Shown: positions 1 through 11,895 of the stretch, piece by piece | How positions within the stretch are numbered: position 1 is the first letter of the stretch | Layout of the letters: each line of letters begins with the position of its first letter | From: Microbacteriaceae bacterium | GTDB taxonomy: Bacteria; Actinomycetota; Actinomycetes; Actinomycetales; Microbacteriaceae | Direction of reading: 5' to 3' | Length of the DNA: 64,000 bases | Assembly: GCA_947452675.1 (NCBI GenBank) | Contig: CANGDL010000003.1 | Coordinates: 1 to 64,000, forward strand | Program-made: the position numbers and the translations under genes | Notes under the pieces: model-generated | What the model was told of the DNA's origin: nothing | What the model saw: only the letters and a program-made list of their open reading frames with translations | The model's database searches: none

Positions 1-837
1 TACGAGCTAAACGCCGAGACCAACTTGATTGACATGGACATCGTGCGTGCCCGCGCACACGAGGTAAAGCCTCAGGTTCTAATCGCTGGCTGGTCGGCTT
101 ATTCTCAGCACCTAGATTTCGCCGAGTTCCGCAAGATTGCCGACGAGGTTGGCGCCAAGCTTTGGGTTGATATGGCTCACTTCGCTGGCTTGGTTGCTGC
201 TGGTCTGCACCCGAACCCGGTTCCATTTGCAGACGTAGTTTCAACCACCGTCCACAAGACACTTGCCGGCCCTCGCTCAGGTCTCATCCTTTGCAAGGCC
301 GAATACGCCAAGAAGATTGACTCGGCTGTTTTCCCTGGTCAGCAGGGTGGCCCGCTCATGCACGTTATCGCTGCGAAGGCTGTTGCTTTCAAGGCTGCCA
401 TGGGCGAAGAGTTCAAAGATCGTCAGAAGCGCACCATTGAGGGTGCCGACATCATCGCTAAGCGCCTGATGCAGGCCGATGTGGTTGCAAACGGTGTTCA
501 GGTTCTAACCGGCAGCACCAAGGTCCACCTAGTTTTGGTTGACCTCCGTAACGCGCCAATCAATGGCCAGGAGACCGAAGACCTGCTGCACGAGGTTGGC
601 ATCACAGTGAACCGCAACTCGGTTCCTAACGACCCACGTCCAGCGATGGTCACCTCCGGTGTTCGTATCGGAACCCCAGCATTGGCAACTCGTGGCTTCG
701 GTGCCGCAGAGTTCGCCGAGGTGGCCGAGATCATCGCCGGTGTCTTGGTTCCAAACCCAGACATCGCCGCCCTTCGCGCGCGCACCACCAAGTTGACCGA
801 AGCGTTCCCGCTATACAGCGGTCTCGAGACCTGGTAG
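1..837 (+). CDS. glyA: Serine hydroxymethyltransferase, 3' part (5' end outside window)
   Basis: PLP enzyme that converts serine and tetrahydrofolate to glycine and 5,10-methylene-THF in the cytosol. The reading frame is open from base 1, so this is the C-terminal part (278 codons before the stop); the N-terminus lies outside the window. The PLP-lysine region is visible as [13 protein letters not shown], preceded by the [14 protein letters not shown] stretch typical of the family. folD begins 4 nt after the stop, so the two genes form a one-carbon operon: the SHMT product is the FolD substrate. The identification is secure; only the start is missing. Confidence 0.96.
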   Translation, partial: YELNAETNLIDMDIVRARAHEVKPQVLIAGWSAYSQHLDFAEFRKIADEVGAKLWVDMAHFAGLVAAGLHPNPVPFADVVSTTVHKTLAGPRSGLILCKAEYAKKIDSAVFPGQQGGPLMHVIAAKAVAFKAAMGEEFKDRQKRTIEGADIIAKRLMQADVVANGVQVLTGSTKVHLVLVDLRNAPINGQETEDLLHEVGITVNRNSVPNDPRPAMVTSGVRIGTPALATRGFGAAEFAEVAEIIAGVLVPNPDIAALRARTTKLTEAFPLYSGLETW

Positions 838-841
838 TTCT

Positions 842-1711
842 ATGACCGCAATCAAGCTGGATGGTCTTGCCACCGCAAAGGCGATCAAGGCCGAGCTTGC
901 CGAGCGTGTCATTCACCTAAAGCAAAAGGGCATCACCCCGGGCCTCGGCACGCTCCTGGTTGGAGATGATCCGGGATCACACTCGTATGTGGCCGGAAAG
1001 CACCGCGATTGCGCCGAGGTCGGCATCCACTCGATTCGCATCGACCTGCCAGAATCGGCCTCATCTGCCGATGTTCGCGCAGCCATCCGTGACTTGAATT
1101 CGGCCAAGGATGTAACCGGCTATATCGTTCAGTTGCCGCTGCCATTTGGCATCGACACCAACGAGATGCTAGAGCTCATCGACCCTGATAAGGATGCCGA
1201 TGGCCTACACCCGGTCAACCTGGGTCGCTTAGTGCTCGGTGTTTCGGGTGAGCTAACCTCACCGCTGCCTTGCACCCCTGCTGGCATTGTCGAACTTTTG
1301 TCTCGCTATGAAGTGCCAATGAAGGGTGCCGAGGTGGCAATCATTGGCCGCGGTGTTACCGTTGGTCGCCCACTTGGCCTTTTGATGACGCGCAAGGGCA
1401 TTGATTCAACAGTGACTCTGTTGCACTCGGCCTCGCGCAATCTCGAAGAAGCCGTAAAACGCGCCGACATCGTGATTGGTGCTCTAGGCGTCGCCCACTT
1501 CGTACAACCTGAATGGATCAAGCCCGGCGCCGCTGTGCTTGACGTCGGCATCACTCGCGTTGAAGGCGCAGAGGGCAAGGCAACCTTGGTTGGCGATGTC
1601 GACCCACGGGTTGCGGAAATTGCCGGCTGGTTGTCGCCTAACCCTGGTGGAGTCGGTCCGATGACCCGCGCAATGCTGGTCAAGAACGTTGTCGACGTCG
1701 CTTCGCGGTAG
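842..1711 (+). CDS. folD: Bifunctional methylenetetrahydrofolate dehydrogenase/cyclohydrolase FolD
   Basis: Oxidises 5,10-methylene-THF with NADP+ and hydrolyses the product to 10-formyl-THF for purine and formyl-Met synthesis. The 289-aa length is normal. Visible motifs are the catalytic SYVAGK (Tyr and Lys of the YxxxK site), [20 protein letters not shown], the nucleotide-binding [11 protein letters not shown] and the C-terminal [12 protein letters not shown]. It follows glyA by 4 nt and is very probably co-transcribed with it. Confidence 0.96.
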   Translation: MTAIKLDGLATAKAIKAELAERVIHLKQKGITPGLGTLLVGDDPGSHSYVAGKHRDCAEVGIHSIRIDLPESASSADVRAAIRDLNSAKDVTGYIVQLPLPFGIDTNEMLELIDPDKDADGLHPVNLGRLVLGVSGELTSPLPCTPAGIVELLSRYEVPMKGAEVAIIGRGVTVGRPLGLLMTRKGIDSTVTLLHSASRNLEEAVKRADIVIGALGVAHFVQPEWIKPGAAVLDVGITRVEGAEGKATLVGDVDPRVAEIAGWLSPNPGGVGPMTRAMLVKNVVDVASR

Positions 1712-1848
1712 TCCTACAAAATAATCTGCCTATTTTTCACCCATTACGGGTCAATTTGCTCGCGCCACGCGGTGTTATTTTCGTGAATTTTCCAGGAACG
1801 GAAAGTTTTAATTAATCTTTGCGCGACACGCCATATTTTATTTGCGAA

Positions 1849-1864
1849 GCACTACATCTAGGGC
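1849..1864 (+). promoter_or_regulatory. Possible NrdR box upstream of nrdHIEF
   Basis: GCACTACATCTAGGGC matches the NrdR-box form ACACTATATCTAGTGT at 12 of 16 positions by eye. It lies about 95 bp before nrdH, in the 248-bp gap after folD. NrdR boxes usually come in pairs; a second site is poor here (ACACGCCATATTTTAT at 1826-1841, offset 23 bp rather than the usual ~31). Location and target fit the known role of NrdR, but the call rests on similarity only. Confidence 0.4.
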
Positions 1865-1959
1865 TTACTCTGGTCATCTGAACTAAATAAGCCAATAATC
1901 GGGGAAATCGCCAAATTGCAAGATTGAGCGAAAATTGGCAAAAACAGAGGAGAAACACC

Positions 1960-2187
1960 ATGACCGTTACCGTTTACACACTTCCTTCATGCGTCCAGTG
2001 CGACAGCACCAAGAAGTTCCTAGACCGCAATGACGTTGAGTACAACGTGGTTGACATGAGCCAGGATGAGACCGCCCTTGAGCTAGTTAAGGCTCTCGGC
2101 TACCAGGCTGCTCCAGTTGTTATCGCTGGCGACGACCACTGGTCAGGCTTCCGCCCTGACATGATCGCCAAGCTCGCCGCAGCCTAA
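1960..2187 (+). CDS. nrdH: Glutaredoxin-like NrdH redoxin
   Basis: Thioredoxin-fold electron donor to class Ib ribonucleotide reductase. The 75-aa protein has the NrdH active site CVQC near residue 11 and the C-terminal WSGFRPDMI segment typical of NrdH. I chose ATG 1960 because it has a GAGGAG-type Shine-Dalgarno and gives the standard N-terminus MTVTVYTLPSC; an upstream TTG at 1924 would add 12 non-family residues. First gene of nrdHIEF, 12 nt before nrdI. Confidence 0.95.
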   Translation: MTVTVYTLPSCVQCDSTKKFLDRNDVEYNVVDMSQDETALELVKALGYQAAPVVIAGDDHWSGFRPDMIAKLAAA

Positions 2188-2199
2188 AGAGCTCCGCGG

Positions 2200-2601
2200 A
2201 TGTTCGAACTAGCTTATTTTTCGAATGTCTCTGAGAACACCAAACGCTTCGTAGACAAGCTAGGCGTTACGCACCACAGAATCCCGGTAAAGGCATCGGA
2301 TACTCCTCTGATGATGTCTGACCCTTATGTTCTAATCGTTCCAACTTACGGGGGAGGCGACGATGCAACCAGTGTTCCAAAACAGGTCATTCGATTCCTC
2401 AACCAACAGCAAAACAGAGATTTAATTCGCGGGGTCATAGCCGCGGGTAACACCAACTTCGGCGACAAATACTGTCGGGCCGGCGAGATCGTGGCAATGA
2501 AATGCCAGGTCCCACTGATCCACCGGTTCGAGTTGCTGGGAACCCCTTACGACGTCGAAGTCGTGCACAACAAAATGGAGACACTATGGAATCAACACTG
2601 A
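2200..2601 (+). CDS. nrdI: Class Ib ribonucleotide reductase flavodoxin NrdI
   Basis: Flavodoxin-like protein that supplies the oxidant for assembling the Mn(III)2-tyrosyl radical cofactor of NrdF. At 133 aa it has the family length. The N-terminal FMN phosphate loop [11 protein letters not shown], the VPTYGGGDD loop and [12 protein letters not shown] are all present. It sits between nrdH and nrdE; its 3' end overlaps the chosen nrdE start by 16 nt, which suggests translational coupling. Confidence 0.95.
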   Translation: MFELAYFSNVSENTKRFVDKLGVTHHRIPVKASDTPLMMSDPYVLIVPTYGGGDDATSVPKQVIRFLNQQQNRDLIRGVIAAGNTNFGDKYCRAGEIVAMKCQVPLIHRFELLGTPYDVEVVHNKMETLWNQH

Positions 2602-4730
2602 TGGAGAAGACTCAGGCATCAACCCTGGGCTACCACGAGCTAAACGCGATGCTGAACCTCTACAACGATGAGGGCAAGATTCAGTTCGACAAGGACAAGC
2701 TGGCTGCGCGTCAGTACTTCCTCGAGCACGTGAACGTCAACACGGTGTTCTTCCACAACCTGAAGGAACGCCTCGACTACCTAGTGGAGAAGGAATACTA
2801 CGAGCCAGAGGTGCTCGCGATGTATAGCTTCGAGTTCCTAGAGAAGATTCACGACTACGCCTTCTCATTCAAGTTCCGCTTCGAGTCGTTCCTTGGTGCA
2901 TTCAAGTTCTTCACCAGCTATGCAATGAAGACCTTCGATGGCGCACACTACCTGGAGCGCTTCGAGCACCGCGTGGTTATGACCGCCTTGGTTCTGGCCG
3001 AAGGCAGCGAACTTGGCGCAATGAAGCTTGTCGAAGAGATGATTACCGGCCGTTTCCAGCCGGCAACCCCTACCTTCCTTAACTGTGGCAAGGCCCAGCG
3101 TGGCGAGTTCGTCTCTTGCTTCCTACTTCGCACCGAGGACAACATGGAGTCAATTGCTCGTGCAATCAACTCGTCTCTTCAGCTTTCGAAGCGTGGCGGC
3201 GGTGTCGCTCTCTCGCTGACCAACATCCGTGAATCAGGCGCACCAATCAAGAAGATCGAAGGCCAGTCATCAGGCGTCATCCCAGTGATGAAGCTTCTCG
3301 AAGACTCATTCAGCTATGCAAATCAGCTCGGTGCGCGTCAGGGTGCCGGTGCCGTTTATCTAAACGTTCACCACCCAGACATCATGAAGTTCCTAGACAC
3401 CAAGCGCGAGAACGCTGACGAGAAGGTTCGAATCAAGACCCTAAGCCTCGGCGTAGTTGTTCCCGACATCACTCTTGAGTTGGCTAAGAACAACGAAGAC
3501 ATGTACCTGTTCTCTCCTTATGACGTCGAGAAGGTCTACGGCGTGCCATTCAGCGACATCTCGGTTACTGAGAAGTACCAAGAGATGGTTGACGATGCGC
3601 GCATCAAGAAGACCAAGATCAAGGCTCGCCAGTTGTTCGAGACCATCGCGGAGCTTCAGTTCGAGTCGGGCTACCCATACATCGTCTACGAAGACACCGT
3701 AAACCGCACCAACCCAATCGAGGGTCGCATCAACATGTCGAACCTCTGCTCAGAGATTCTTCAGGTCAACACCCCGACCACCTACAACGCCGACCTCAGC
3801 TACAACGAGATTGGCAAGGACATCTCTTGCAACCTTGGTTCGATGAATATTGCTATGGCGATGGATTCACCGGACTTCGGTGGCACCGTCGAGGCAGCCA
3901 TCCGCGCTCTAACCGCCGTTTCTGACCTATCAGACATCGAGTCGGTTCGTTCGATCCAGTATGGAAATGACCAGTCACACGCAATCGGCCTTGGCCAGAT
4001 GAACCTCCACGGCTACCTGGCCCGTGAGCGCGTTCACTACGGTTCAGAAGAAGGTATCGATTTCACAAACATCTACTTTTACACCGTGGTGTACCACGCG
4101 ATTCGCGCATCGAACCTGATTGCAATCGAACGCGGCAAGACCTTCGGCAACTTCGAAAACTCGAAGTATGCCTCAGGAGAGTTCTTCGACAAGTACACCC
4201 AAGAAGAGTGGAAGCCGGCAACCTCTCGCGTAGCAGAGCTGTTCGCAAACGCAGGCATTGCCATTCCTACGCAGGCCGATTGGAATGCGCTTCGTGAATC
4301 AGTTATGAAGCACGGAATCTACAACCAGAACCTTCAGGCTGTTCCACCAACCGGTTCGATTTCTTACATCAACAACTCAACCAGCTCGATTCACCCGGTT
4401 GCATCGAAGATTGAGATCCGCAAGGAAGGCAAGCTAGGTCGCGTTTATTACCCAGCCCCATTCCTAACCAACGACAACCTTGAGTTCTACGACGACGCAT
4501 ACGAAATCGGTCCTGAAAAGATCATCGAGACCTATGCAGCCGCAACTCAGCACGTCGACCAGGGTCTATCGCTGACCTTGTTCTTCAAGGACACCGCCAC
4601 CACCCGCGATGTCAACAAGGCACAGATTCAGGCTTGGCGCGCAGGCATCAAGACCATTTACTACGTCCGCATTCGTCAGATGGCACTAGAAGGCACCGAA
4701 GTTGCCGACTGCGTCAGCTGCATGCTCTAA
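2586..4730 (+). CDS. nrdE: Ribonucleoside-diphosphate reductase class Ib, alpha subunit
   Basis: Catalytic subunit that reduces NDPs to dNDPs. Visible features are [15 protein letters not shown] with a redox Cys, NLCSEI with the thiyl-radical Cys, a NNSTSSIHP segment and the C-terminal redox pair in DCVSCML. Start ATG 2586 was chosen for its GGAG at 2577-2580 five nt upstream, giving 714 aa; ATG 2601, in a TGATG overlap with the nrdI stop, is a close alternative. A start further upstream (2502) would be read inside nrdI and adds foreign sequence. Confidence 0.96.
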   Translation: MESTLMEKTQASTLGYHELNAMLNLYNDEGKIQFDKDKLAARQYFLEHVNVNTVFFHNLKERLDYLVEKEYYEPEVLAMYSFEFLEKIHDYAFSFKFRFESFLGAFKFFTSYAMKTFDGAHYLERFEHRVVMTALVLAEGSELGAMKLVEEMITGRFQPATPTFLNCGKAQRGEFVSCFLLRTEDNMESIARAINSSLQLSKRGGGVALSLTNIRESGAPIKKIEGQSSGVIPVMKLLEDSFSYANQLGARQGAGAVYLNVHHPDIMKFLDTKRENADEKVRIKTLSLGVVVPDITLELAKNNEDMYLFSPYDVEKVYGVPFSDISVTEKYQEMVDDARIKKTKIKARQLFETIAELQFESGYPYIVYEDTVNRTNPIEGRINMSNLCSEILQVNTPTTYNADLSYNEIGKDISCNLGSMNIAMAMDSPDFGGTVEAAIRALTAVSDLSDIESVRSIQYGNDQSHAIGLGQMNLHGYLARERVHYGSEEGIDFTNIYFYTVVYHAIRASNLIAIERGKTFGNFENSKYASGEFFDKYTQEEWKPATSRVAELFANAGIAIPTQADWNALRESVMKHGIYNQNLQAVPPTGSISYINNSTSSIHPVASKIEIRKEGKLGRVYYPAPFLTNDNLEFYDDAYEIGPEKIIETYAAATQHVDQGLSLTLFFKDTATTRDVNKAQIQAWRAGIKTIYYVRIRQMALEGTEVADCVSCML

Positions 4731-6942
<2,212 letters not shown>

Positions 6943-6945
6943 CGG

Positions 6946-7782
6946 TTAAAAGCGCGACCGAATCGCCCAAAGGTCAGGGAAAACCGGTCGGAAAAGGGTC
7001 GATGCCAAATAGCCGACTCCCGCTGAACCCCCAGAGCCCATTTTGTGTCCAATGGTTCGCTCAACCATTTTCACGTGACGATATCTCCATTCCTGGAGGC
7101 CTTCATCCAAGTCGACTAGGCGTTCGCAAATGGCTGCCGCATCAAAGTCTTCACGGTGTATTTCAAGCAAAACATCCTGAACGCCTTCTTGAGGTTCATA
7201 ACCAAGTCTCACATCACGTTGGAGAACAGCACTCGGAATAGCGTGACCTCTGCCAGCCAGATAGATCAGGGCGCTATCCCACAACGAAGGCCGGTTCATG
7301 GCAGCTTCAACCCTGGCTCGAGCCGGTGAGCCCGGAATCAGGTGTTCTGCCATGCCCATGCCGGTGTGCTTATCTGCGCCGGCGCCGGCCTGGTCGCGCC
7401 TGCCAAGCACTGCCTCAAATTCTCGGAACTGTGCCGATTGGAAACCGCTCGACGATTGCAGGCGGCCGCGGAAGGTGTTGAACTGAAGCGGCGTCATAGT
7501 CTCAAGAATGTCGAGCTGGCCGACGCACGTTTTCATAATCGTGCGCACGCGGCCCAAAATGGCGAGGGCGCGGTGGGTTTCGCCCTTGATCAGAACATTT
7601 TGGAGTTCGGCAATCTCATGCAGCATTTGCTTGAACCAAAGTTCATAGGTCTGGTGAATGATGATGAACAACATTTCGTCGTGTTCACCATCAGACTCTG
7701 GCTGTTGAAGTTCTAGAAGTTCATCGACCTTTAAATATGAAATGTAGGTGATGGCTTTTTTGTCGTTTTGCTCGCCGCTCAC
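6946..7782 (-). CDS. kynA: Tryptophan 2,3-dioxygenase
   Basis: Haem enzyme that opens the indole ring of L-tryptophan to N-formylkynurenine. At 278 aa it has the bacterial length. Diagnostic segments are HQTYELWFKQMLHEI, RPSLWDSALIYLAGRGHAIP, the haem-ligand region RHVKMVERTIGHK and GSGGSAGVGYLAST. It starts with GTG in a TAGTG overlap with the kynU stop, so kynU and kynA are one coupled operon. It converges on mntH, with only 3 nt between the stop codons. Confidence 0.95.
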   Translation of the reverse strand: MSGEQNDKKAITYISYLKVDELLELQQPESDGEHDEMLFIIIHQTYELWFKQMLHEIAELQNVLIKGETHRALAILGRVRTIMKTCVGQLDILETMTPLQFNTFRGRLQSSSGFQSAQFREFEAVLGRRDQAGAGADKHTGMGMAEHLIPGSPARARVEAAMNRPSLWDSALIYLAGRGHAIPSAVLQRDVRLGYEPQEGVQDVLLEIHREDFDAAAICERLVDLDEGLQEWRYRHVKMVERTIGHKMGSGGSAGVGYLASTLFRPVFPDLWAIRSRF

Positions 7783-9080
7783 TAGGTAACTCGGCTTCCG
7801 TTGTCTTCGACCTCAAGATATTTCTTTGAGGCAACTAGGTCGCGCATGCGAGCTAACCCATCCCAGATTTCTACGTAGCTTGTTGGCAGCGGGGCCATAG
7901 CCAAACGGATCGAGTCAGGTGTGCGATAGTCAGGAACAACGTTGGCAAACTTGCGCATTCCAGCCGCAATCTTTTTCGCTTCGGGGTGCCCGACGGTGAT
8001 GTGGCCACCGCGGCGGTTGGCCTCGCTAGGGGTTAGCAGCGTGAAGCCAAGAGGCGCAAGCCAGGCATCAAACAAATCTAGGATGAGCTGACTTCCGGCC
8101 GCGGCCTTAGCACTAATGGCCGCCATGCCGGCTTCTTCGATCATGTTGTAGGCGGCTTGCATAACCCGAATGCCGATAATCGACGGGCTAGCAATCTGGA
8201 AACGGCGAATTCCATCGGCAACTTCAAAGAATGGACCCATTTCAAACTGCTTGTCGTTGGCAAACCAGCCTTGAATGGTTGGGGTTACCTCTGGTTGGAT
8301 CCGCTTGGCAACATAGAGCCAGGCTGGGGATCCAGGGCCAGAGTTTCCATACTTGTATGTGCAGCCGACGGCTAGGTCTACGCCCCATTCGTCGAAACGT
8401 AGATCGATGGCTCCCGCGGCGTGAGATGCATCCCAGACAACTAAACCACCGTGTGAACGAACCAAGTCGGTGATGGCTTTGATGTCTGGGCGACTGCCCG
8501 AGCGGTAGTGAATGGCCTGTAGGGTGACCAAGGCAACGTCGTCATTCAGGTGTGGAGCGAGCGCTTCGGGGGAAATCAGCTCGCAGTCGGATTCAATGTC
8601 GACCGAGCCAGGCCCGCCGCTGCCATCGTTATTCAAGGTGACCAGATTTAGGCCGAAATCTTTGGCAATGCCGGCAAGGATGTATCGGTCGGTGGGGAAG
8701 TTTGAAGCGTCAATGATTATCGTTTTGCGTCCCGGGCGAGCCTTGATTGCTGCCAAACACATTTGGTAAAAGTTGACTGAGGTGGTGTCTTGCACAAGTG
8801 TCTGACCCTCGGCGGCTCCAAGAACGGCGCGACCGAGAAGGTTTCCCGCGGCTTGCGATTCATCTATCCAGTGGGACCATCCGTCAACTAACTCACGACC
8901 CCACTCGTTGGTAAGAAATTCGTTTACCGCGGAAACAGCCGCGAGTGGCAGGCGGCCGAGTGAGTTTCCATCTAGGTAACAAAGCTCCGGATCGCTAATC
9001 TGAAACAGGCTCCGATAGTGGGCAAGCGAGTCAGCAGCGTCTAAAGCTTCGGCGTAACTGCGTTCGGTGGGTAGAGCCAT
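7782..9080 (-). CDS. kynU: Kynureninase
   Basis: PLP enzyme that cleaves L-kynurenine to anthranilate and L-alanine. The 432-aa protein has the PLP-lysine motif GCTYKYGNSGPGSPAWLYV, the DASHAAGAIDL aspartate region and FPTDRYIL. First gene of kynU-kynA; the ATG has an AAAGG Shine-Dalgarno about 9 nt upstream, and the 97-bp gap before the next gene must hold its promoter. No arylformamidase (kynB) or kynurenine monooxygenase lies in the window, so the visible path is Trp to anthranilate with one step unaccounted for. Confidence 0.94.
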   Translation of the reverse strand: MALPTERSYAEALDAADSLAHYRSLFQISDPELCYLDGNSLGRLPLAAVSAVNEFLTNEWGRELVDGWSHWIDESQAAGNLLGRAVLGAAEGQTLVQDTTSVNFYQMCLAAIKARPGRKTIIIDASNFPTDRYILAGIAKDFGLNLVTLNNDGSGGPGSVDIESDCELISPEALAPHLNDDVALVTLQAIHYRSGSRPDIKAITDLVRSHGGLVVWDASHAAGAIDLRFDEWGVDLAVGCTYKYGNSGPGSPAWLYVAKRIQPEVTPTIQGWFANDKQFEMGPFFEVADGIRRFQIASPSIIGIRVMQAAYNMIEEAGMAAISAKAAAGSQLILDLFDAWLAPLGFTLLTPSEANRRGGHITVGHPEAKKIAAGMRKFANVVPDYRTPDSIRLAMAPLPTSYVEIWDGLARMRDLVASKKYLEVEDNGSRVT

Positions 9081-9177
9081 TTGAACGAACCTTTCAACTT
9101 TGAAAATCTTTTCTAAGACTACAAGGATGAAGGTTTGTTGCCAGCCGAACTTGGCCAGGCTTTCGCAGTCAGCTGAC

Positions 9178-10986
9178 CTAAACCAACAGTTGCTGCTTGG
9201 CTAGCTTTTTATAGAGCGGGGTCGAAAGGACAAGTTCGCTGTGAGTGCCAACTCCGATGATCTTGCCGTTTTCAAGCACGATGATTTGATCACTGTCAAC
9301 CACAGTCGAAAGTCGGTGAGCAATGACGAGCAATGTGCGGTTCTTAGCCACTGCATCGATCGCGTCTCGCATCCTTTGCTCATTTAGGCCATCCAGCGAT
9401 GAGGTTGATTCGTCGAGCAACAAGATTGGTGGTGCCGAAAGTAAGGCGCGGGCAATTGCCAATCTCTGGCGCTCGCCACCCGAAAGCATTATTCCGTTCT
9501 CACCGACCTCGGCGTCGAGACCACGCTTATCTCGCTCGAGAACCTCGGTGAGATTTACCTCGGCCAAAACTGCGGTAAGTTGCTCGTCGGTGGCGTCGGG
9601 TGAACCAATCATCAGGTTCGCACGGAGTGAACCGGCTAGCACCGGCGCATCCTGCTCAACATAGCCAATCTGTGCACGCAGAGAACTGCGACTAATGTTG
9701 GTCACTGCCTGACCATCCAACAAAATCTGACCGCTCGTAGGTTCATAGAAACGTTCGATCAGCGAGAAGATGGTCGACTTGCCCGACCCAGATGGGCCGA
9801 CCAGCGCCACGCGCGAGCCGCGCTTGATTGCAAAACAAACCTTCTCGAGCACTTCGCGGCTCTCAGGGTTAGGGTTCTCTTCGGTGGCCGCCGGTGCAGC
9901 GTAGCCGAACGAAACTTCGTCAAATTCGAGTGCGATTTCATTCACTGCAACAATCTTCTGGGCGTTGCGCGCCTCGGCATCGCTCTCCTCAAGAGGCACG
10001 TCCAAAATCTCTTGGATTCGGGCGAGTGCCCCAAGCCCGGATTGAACCGAACTATAGGCCCCAAAAGCCTGGCCGAGTGGTCGAATCATTTGGAACATCA
10101 AAAGGATGAAGGTGATCAAACTTGCGACCGAAGTGGCCCCAGTTGCCACCCGATAACCGCCAACGCCGAGCACAACGATGAAGGCTCCGTTCATCGCCAG
10201 ACCGGCGATCGGGGTAATCATCGCGTTTATGCGAGCGATCTTGACGCCCTGCTTGAAAGCCTCAGTCGCATCCTTGACGATTGCATCGCTTTCACGTTTC
10301 TCGGCTCGTGCCGCGCGAATAGTGCGCACCGCAGACAGGGCTCGATCAACCGCTGCTGACATGTCTCCAACCCGTTGCTGGGCCTTGGTAGTGGCTGATC
10401 TAACCTGGCGAGCGGTCACTGCAATCGAAGCGATGGCAAAAACTACCATCAGAAGGGTGAGCCCCAAAAGAAGCGGGTCGATAACTGCCATTGCAATTAG
10501 TGAGCCGACAAAGATGAGTATGCCGCCGACCGCATCGACGAGGCCCTGGGTTAGCACCGCTCGCAGCAAAGTGGTATCTGAACCTACCCGAGATACAAGG
10601 TCGCCCGTCCGGCGCAGGTCATACTCGTGAATTGGCAGCTTTAGAAGTCGGTGAGCCAGTTTTTGGCGAGCGGAGAAAACTACGCCTTCGCCTGCTTTGG
10701 CCAGCACGTAATACATGAAGCCACCGCTGATGGAGCCACCAACGATGACAGCGACAAGGAGAGCGACGAGACCGCTAAGGTTTCTACCTGACTGTACGGC
10801 GGTGATTACCTGGCCAACGACCAAAGGCTGAGCGAGGCTGATGGCAGCACCGAATACCGACAGCCCCATTGCGACCCACAGGGCACCTTTATGTTCTAGG
10901 AGGTAGGGAACCAGTTGAGAAAACTTTGCTTTTGGTCCGGTATCTTTGTTGCCTCGGCCGCGTCCGCGACCACCCATCATGCTCAT
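9178..10986 (-). CDS. ABC exporter, fused membrane domain and ATPase (multidrug/lipid type)
   Basis: Half-transporter (602 aa) expected to act as a homodimer. The N-terminus is short and Gly/Arg-rich, followed by six hydrophobic helices (about residues 40-320) and a nucleotide-binding domain with Walker A GPSGSGKST, signature LSGGERQRLAIARALL, Walker B ILLLDESTSSLDG and H-loop IAHRLST. It resembles the BmrA/LmrA-MsbA group; the substrate cannot be told from sequence. It starts 7 nt after the methylase stop, so the two genes are probably one operon. Confidence 0.9.
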   Translation of the reverse strand: MSMMGGRGRGRGNKDTGPKAKFSQLVPYLLEHKGALWVAMGLSVFGAAISLAQPLVVGQVITAVQSGRNLSGLVALLVAVIVGGSISGGFMYYVLAKAGEGVVFSARQKLAHRLLKLPIHEYDLRRTGDLVSRVGSDTTLLRAVLTQGLVDAVGGILIFVGSLIAMAVIDPLLLGLTLLMVVFAIASIAVTARQVRSATTKAQQRVGDMSAAVDRALSAVRTIRAARAEKRESDAIVKDATEAFKQGVKIARINAMITPIAGLAMNGAFIVVLGVGGYRVATGATSVASLITFILLMFQMIRPLGQAFGAYSSVQSGLGALARIQEILDVPLEESDAEARNAQKIVAVNEIALEFDEVSFGYAAPAATEENPNPESREVLEKVCFAIKRGSRVALVGPSGSGKSTIFSLIERFYEPTSGQILLDGQAVTNISRSSLRAQIGYVEQDAPVLAGSLRANLMIGSPDATDEQLTAVLAEVNLTEVLERDKRGLDAEVGENGIMLSGGERQRLAIARALLSAPPILLLDESTSSLDGLNEQRMRDAIDAVAKNRTLLVIAHRLSTVVDSDQIIVLENGKIIGVGTHSELVLSTPLYKKLAKQQLLV

Positions 10987-10993
10987 ATCTTTA

Positions 10994-11869
10994 TTAACTC
11001 GGTTCTTCTAGGTGAGGATTCCCAAAAATTGCCTCATTCAACAGATAGTTGATTTCCGGCAACGCCAAGGCGGCAGTGTATGCGGTGTTTTTTGAGAACC
11101 TATTGAAATCTACGCTTTTTAGAGCGGACAAAGCATCTGGGTGGAGAACTCTCAGGAACATCACAGTGGAGTTCGGTTTCCGGTCAAACTCGGTGCGCAC
11201 CTTTCCACAACCAAAGCCAAAAATAGTCAGAGCAACGTCGGCTTCTTCAGGGCTACATCTGGCAATTAAACCCAAATCCTGAACCTTTACCAGCGGACGA
11301 AGTTTGGTTTTTCGTTGCCAAATTTGAAAACAGGTGTTCAGGCTAGTGCGCTTGGAAAGGCGCTCGCCGTCTGCATCGACATAGTCGATGAGAATATCGT
11401 GATCGGCAACGAGATGAAACCGGCGATCGAGTCGGTTGATCACCGACCACTTGCGCCAAGATCGCGGAACGATGAAGCAAATGAACTCGCTGTGCTCGGC
11501 TGCTTTGTTAAAGAACGGGATGCTAAGCGAGTTGTTGCGTCCAAATGGCGGGTTCGATATGGTCAAGGCATCCTTGGACAAAATCCGTTTATTTAGGAAG
11601 TTCGCTTTCTTAACCAAGGTGTGTTTCGGTTCGATATCAAAGGATAGGAAATTGGTTACCCCGAATTTTTGAGCCGCGTTGATGAAGGCTCCTGTGCCTC
11701 CGGCTGGCTCGATTACTGTTCGACCTTCAAGGTCAGGCACTAAAGCATCCACCTCTGCCATGAGTCGTTCGGCCAGGTCTGCCGGCGTGTAATACTGCTC
11801 TTTTCCGGTGACCCTGGTGTTGCCAAGCATCACGCGAGGAATCGCCGATGTGTGCTTGGTGGAGGGCAT
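10994..11869 (-). CDS. Solo N6-adenine-type DNA (or RNA) methyltransferase
   Basis: A 291-aa SAM-dependent methylase with the class I binding loop EPAGGTGAF (around residue 55) and the catalytic NPPF motif (SNPPFGRNN), which together mark amino-methylation of adenine. The N-terminal KEQYYTPADLAERL resembles the start of type IIG/N6 methylase domains. No restriction endonuclease or specificity gene lies beside it, so it is an orphan enzyme; the recognition site is unknown, and an RNA substrate cannot be excluded. It heads an operon with the downstream ABC exporter and is divergent from the ABC-2 system at 11896. Confidence 0.78.
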   Translation of the reverse strand: MPSTKHTSAIPRVMLGNTRVTGKEQYYTPADLAERLMAEVDALVPDLEGRTVIEPAGGTGAFINAAQKFGVTNFLSFDIEPKHTLVKKANFLNKRILSKDALTISNPPFGRNNSLSIPFFNKAAEHSEFICFIVPRSWRKWSVINRLDRRFHLVADHDILIDYVDADGERLSKRTSLNTCFQIWQRKTKLRPLVKVQDLGLIARCSPEEADVALTIFGFGCGKVRTEFDRKPNSTVMFLRVLHPDALSALKSVDFNRFSKNTAYTAALALPEINYLLNEAIFGNPHLEEPS

Positions 11870-11882
11870 TTCTTAAGGCTAG

Positions 11883-11888
11883 TAGATT
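11883..11888 (+). promoter_or_regulatory. -10 box TAGATT, possible leaderless promoter
   Basis: TAGATT ends 7 nt before ATG 11896 and there is no Shine-Dalgarno, which fits transcription starting at or next to the start codon. Similar spacing recurs at other operon heads in the window. Confidence 0.45.
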
Positions 11889-11895
11889 GGCGTCT

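Noticed and set aside
7342-7716. A 124-codon open frame antisense to kynA
   Set aside because: It mirrors a conserved enzyme on the other strand, has no Shine-Dalgarno and no recognisable motif; it is a shadow frame.
6946-9080. De novo NAD synthesis from tryptophan
   Set aside because: Needs kynurenine monooxygenase and 3-hydroxyanthranilate dioxygenase, neither of which is here; the pair supports breakdown to anthranilate at most.
9201-10630. Several open frames opposite or out of phase with the ABC exporter
   Set aside because: All overlap a gene with intact Walker and signature motifs and have low-complexity, Arg/Ser-rich products typical of shadow frames.
9178-11869. Restriction-modification or phage-defence island
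   Set aside because: Only a methylase is present; the neighbours are ordinary transporters, and no nuclease, helicase or other defence domain was seen.
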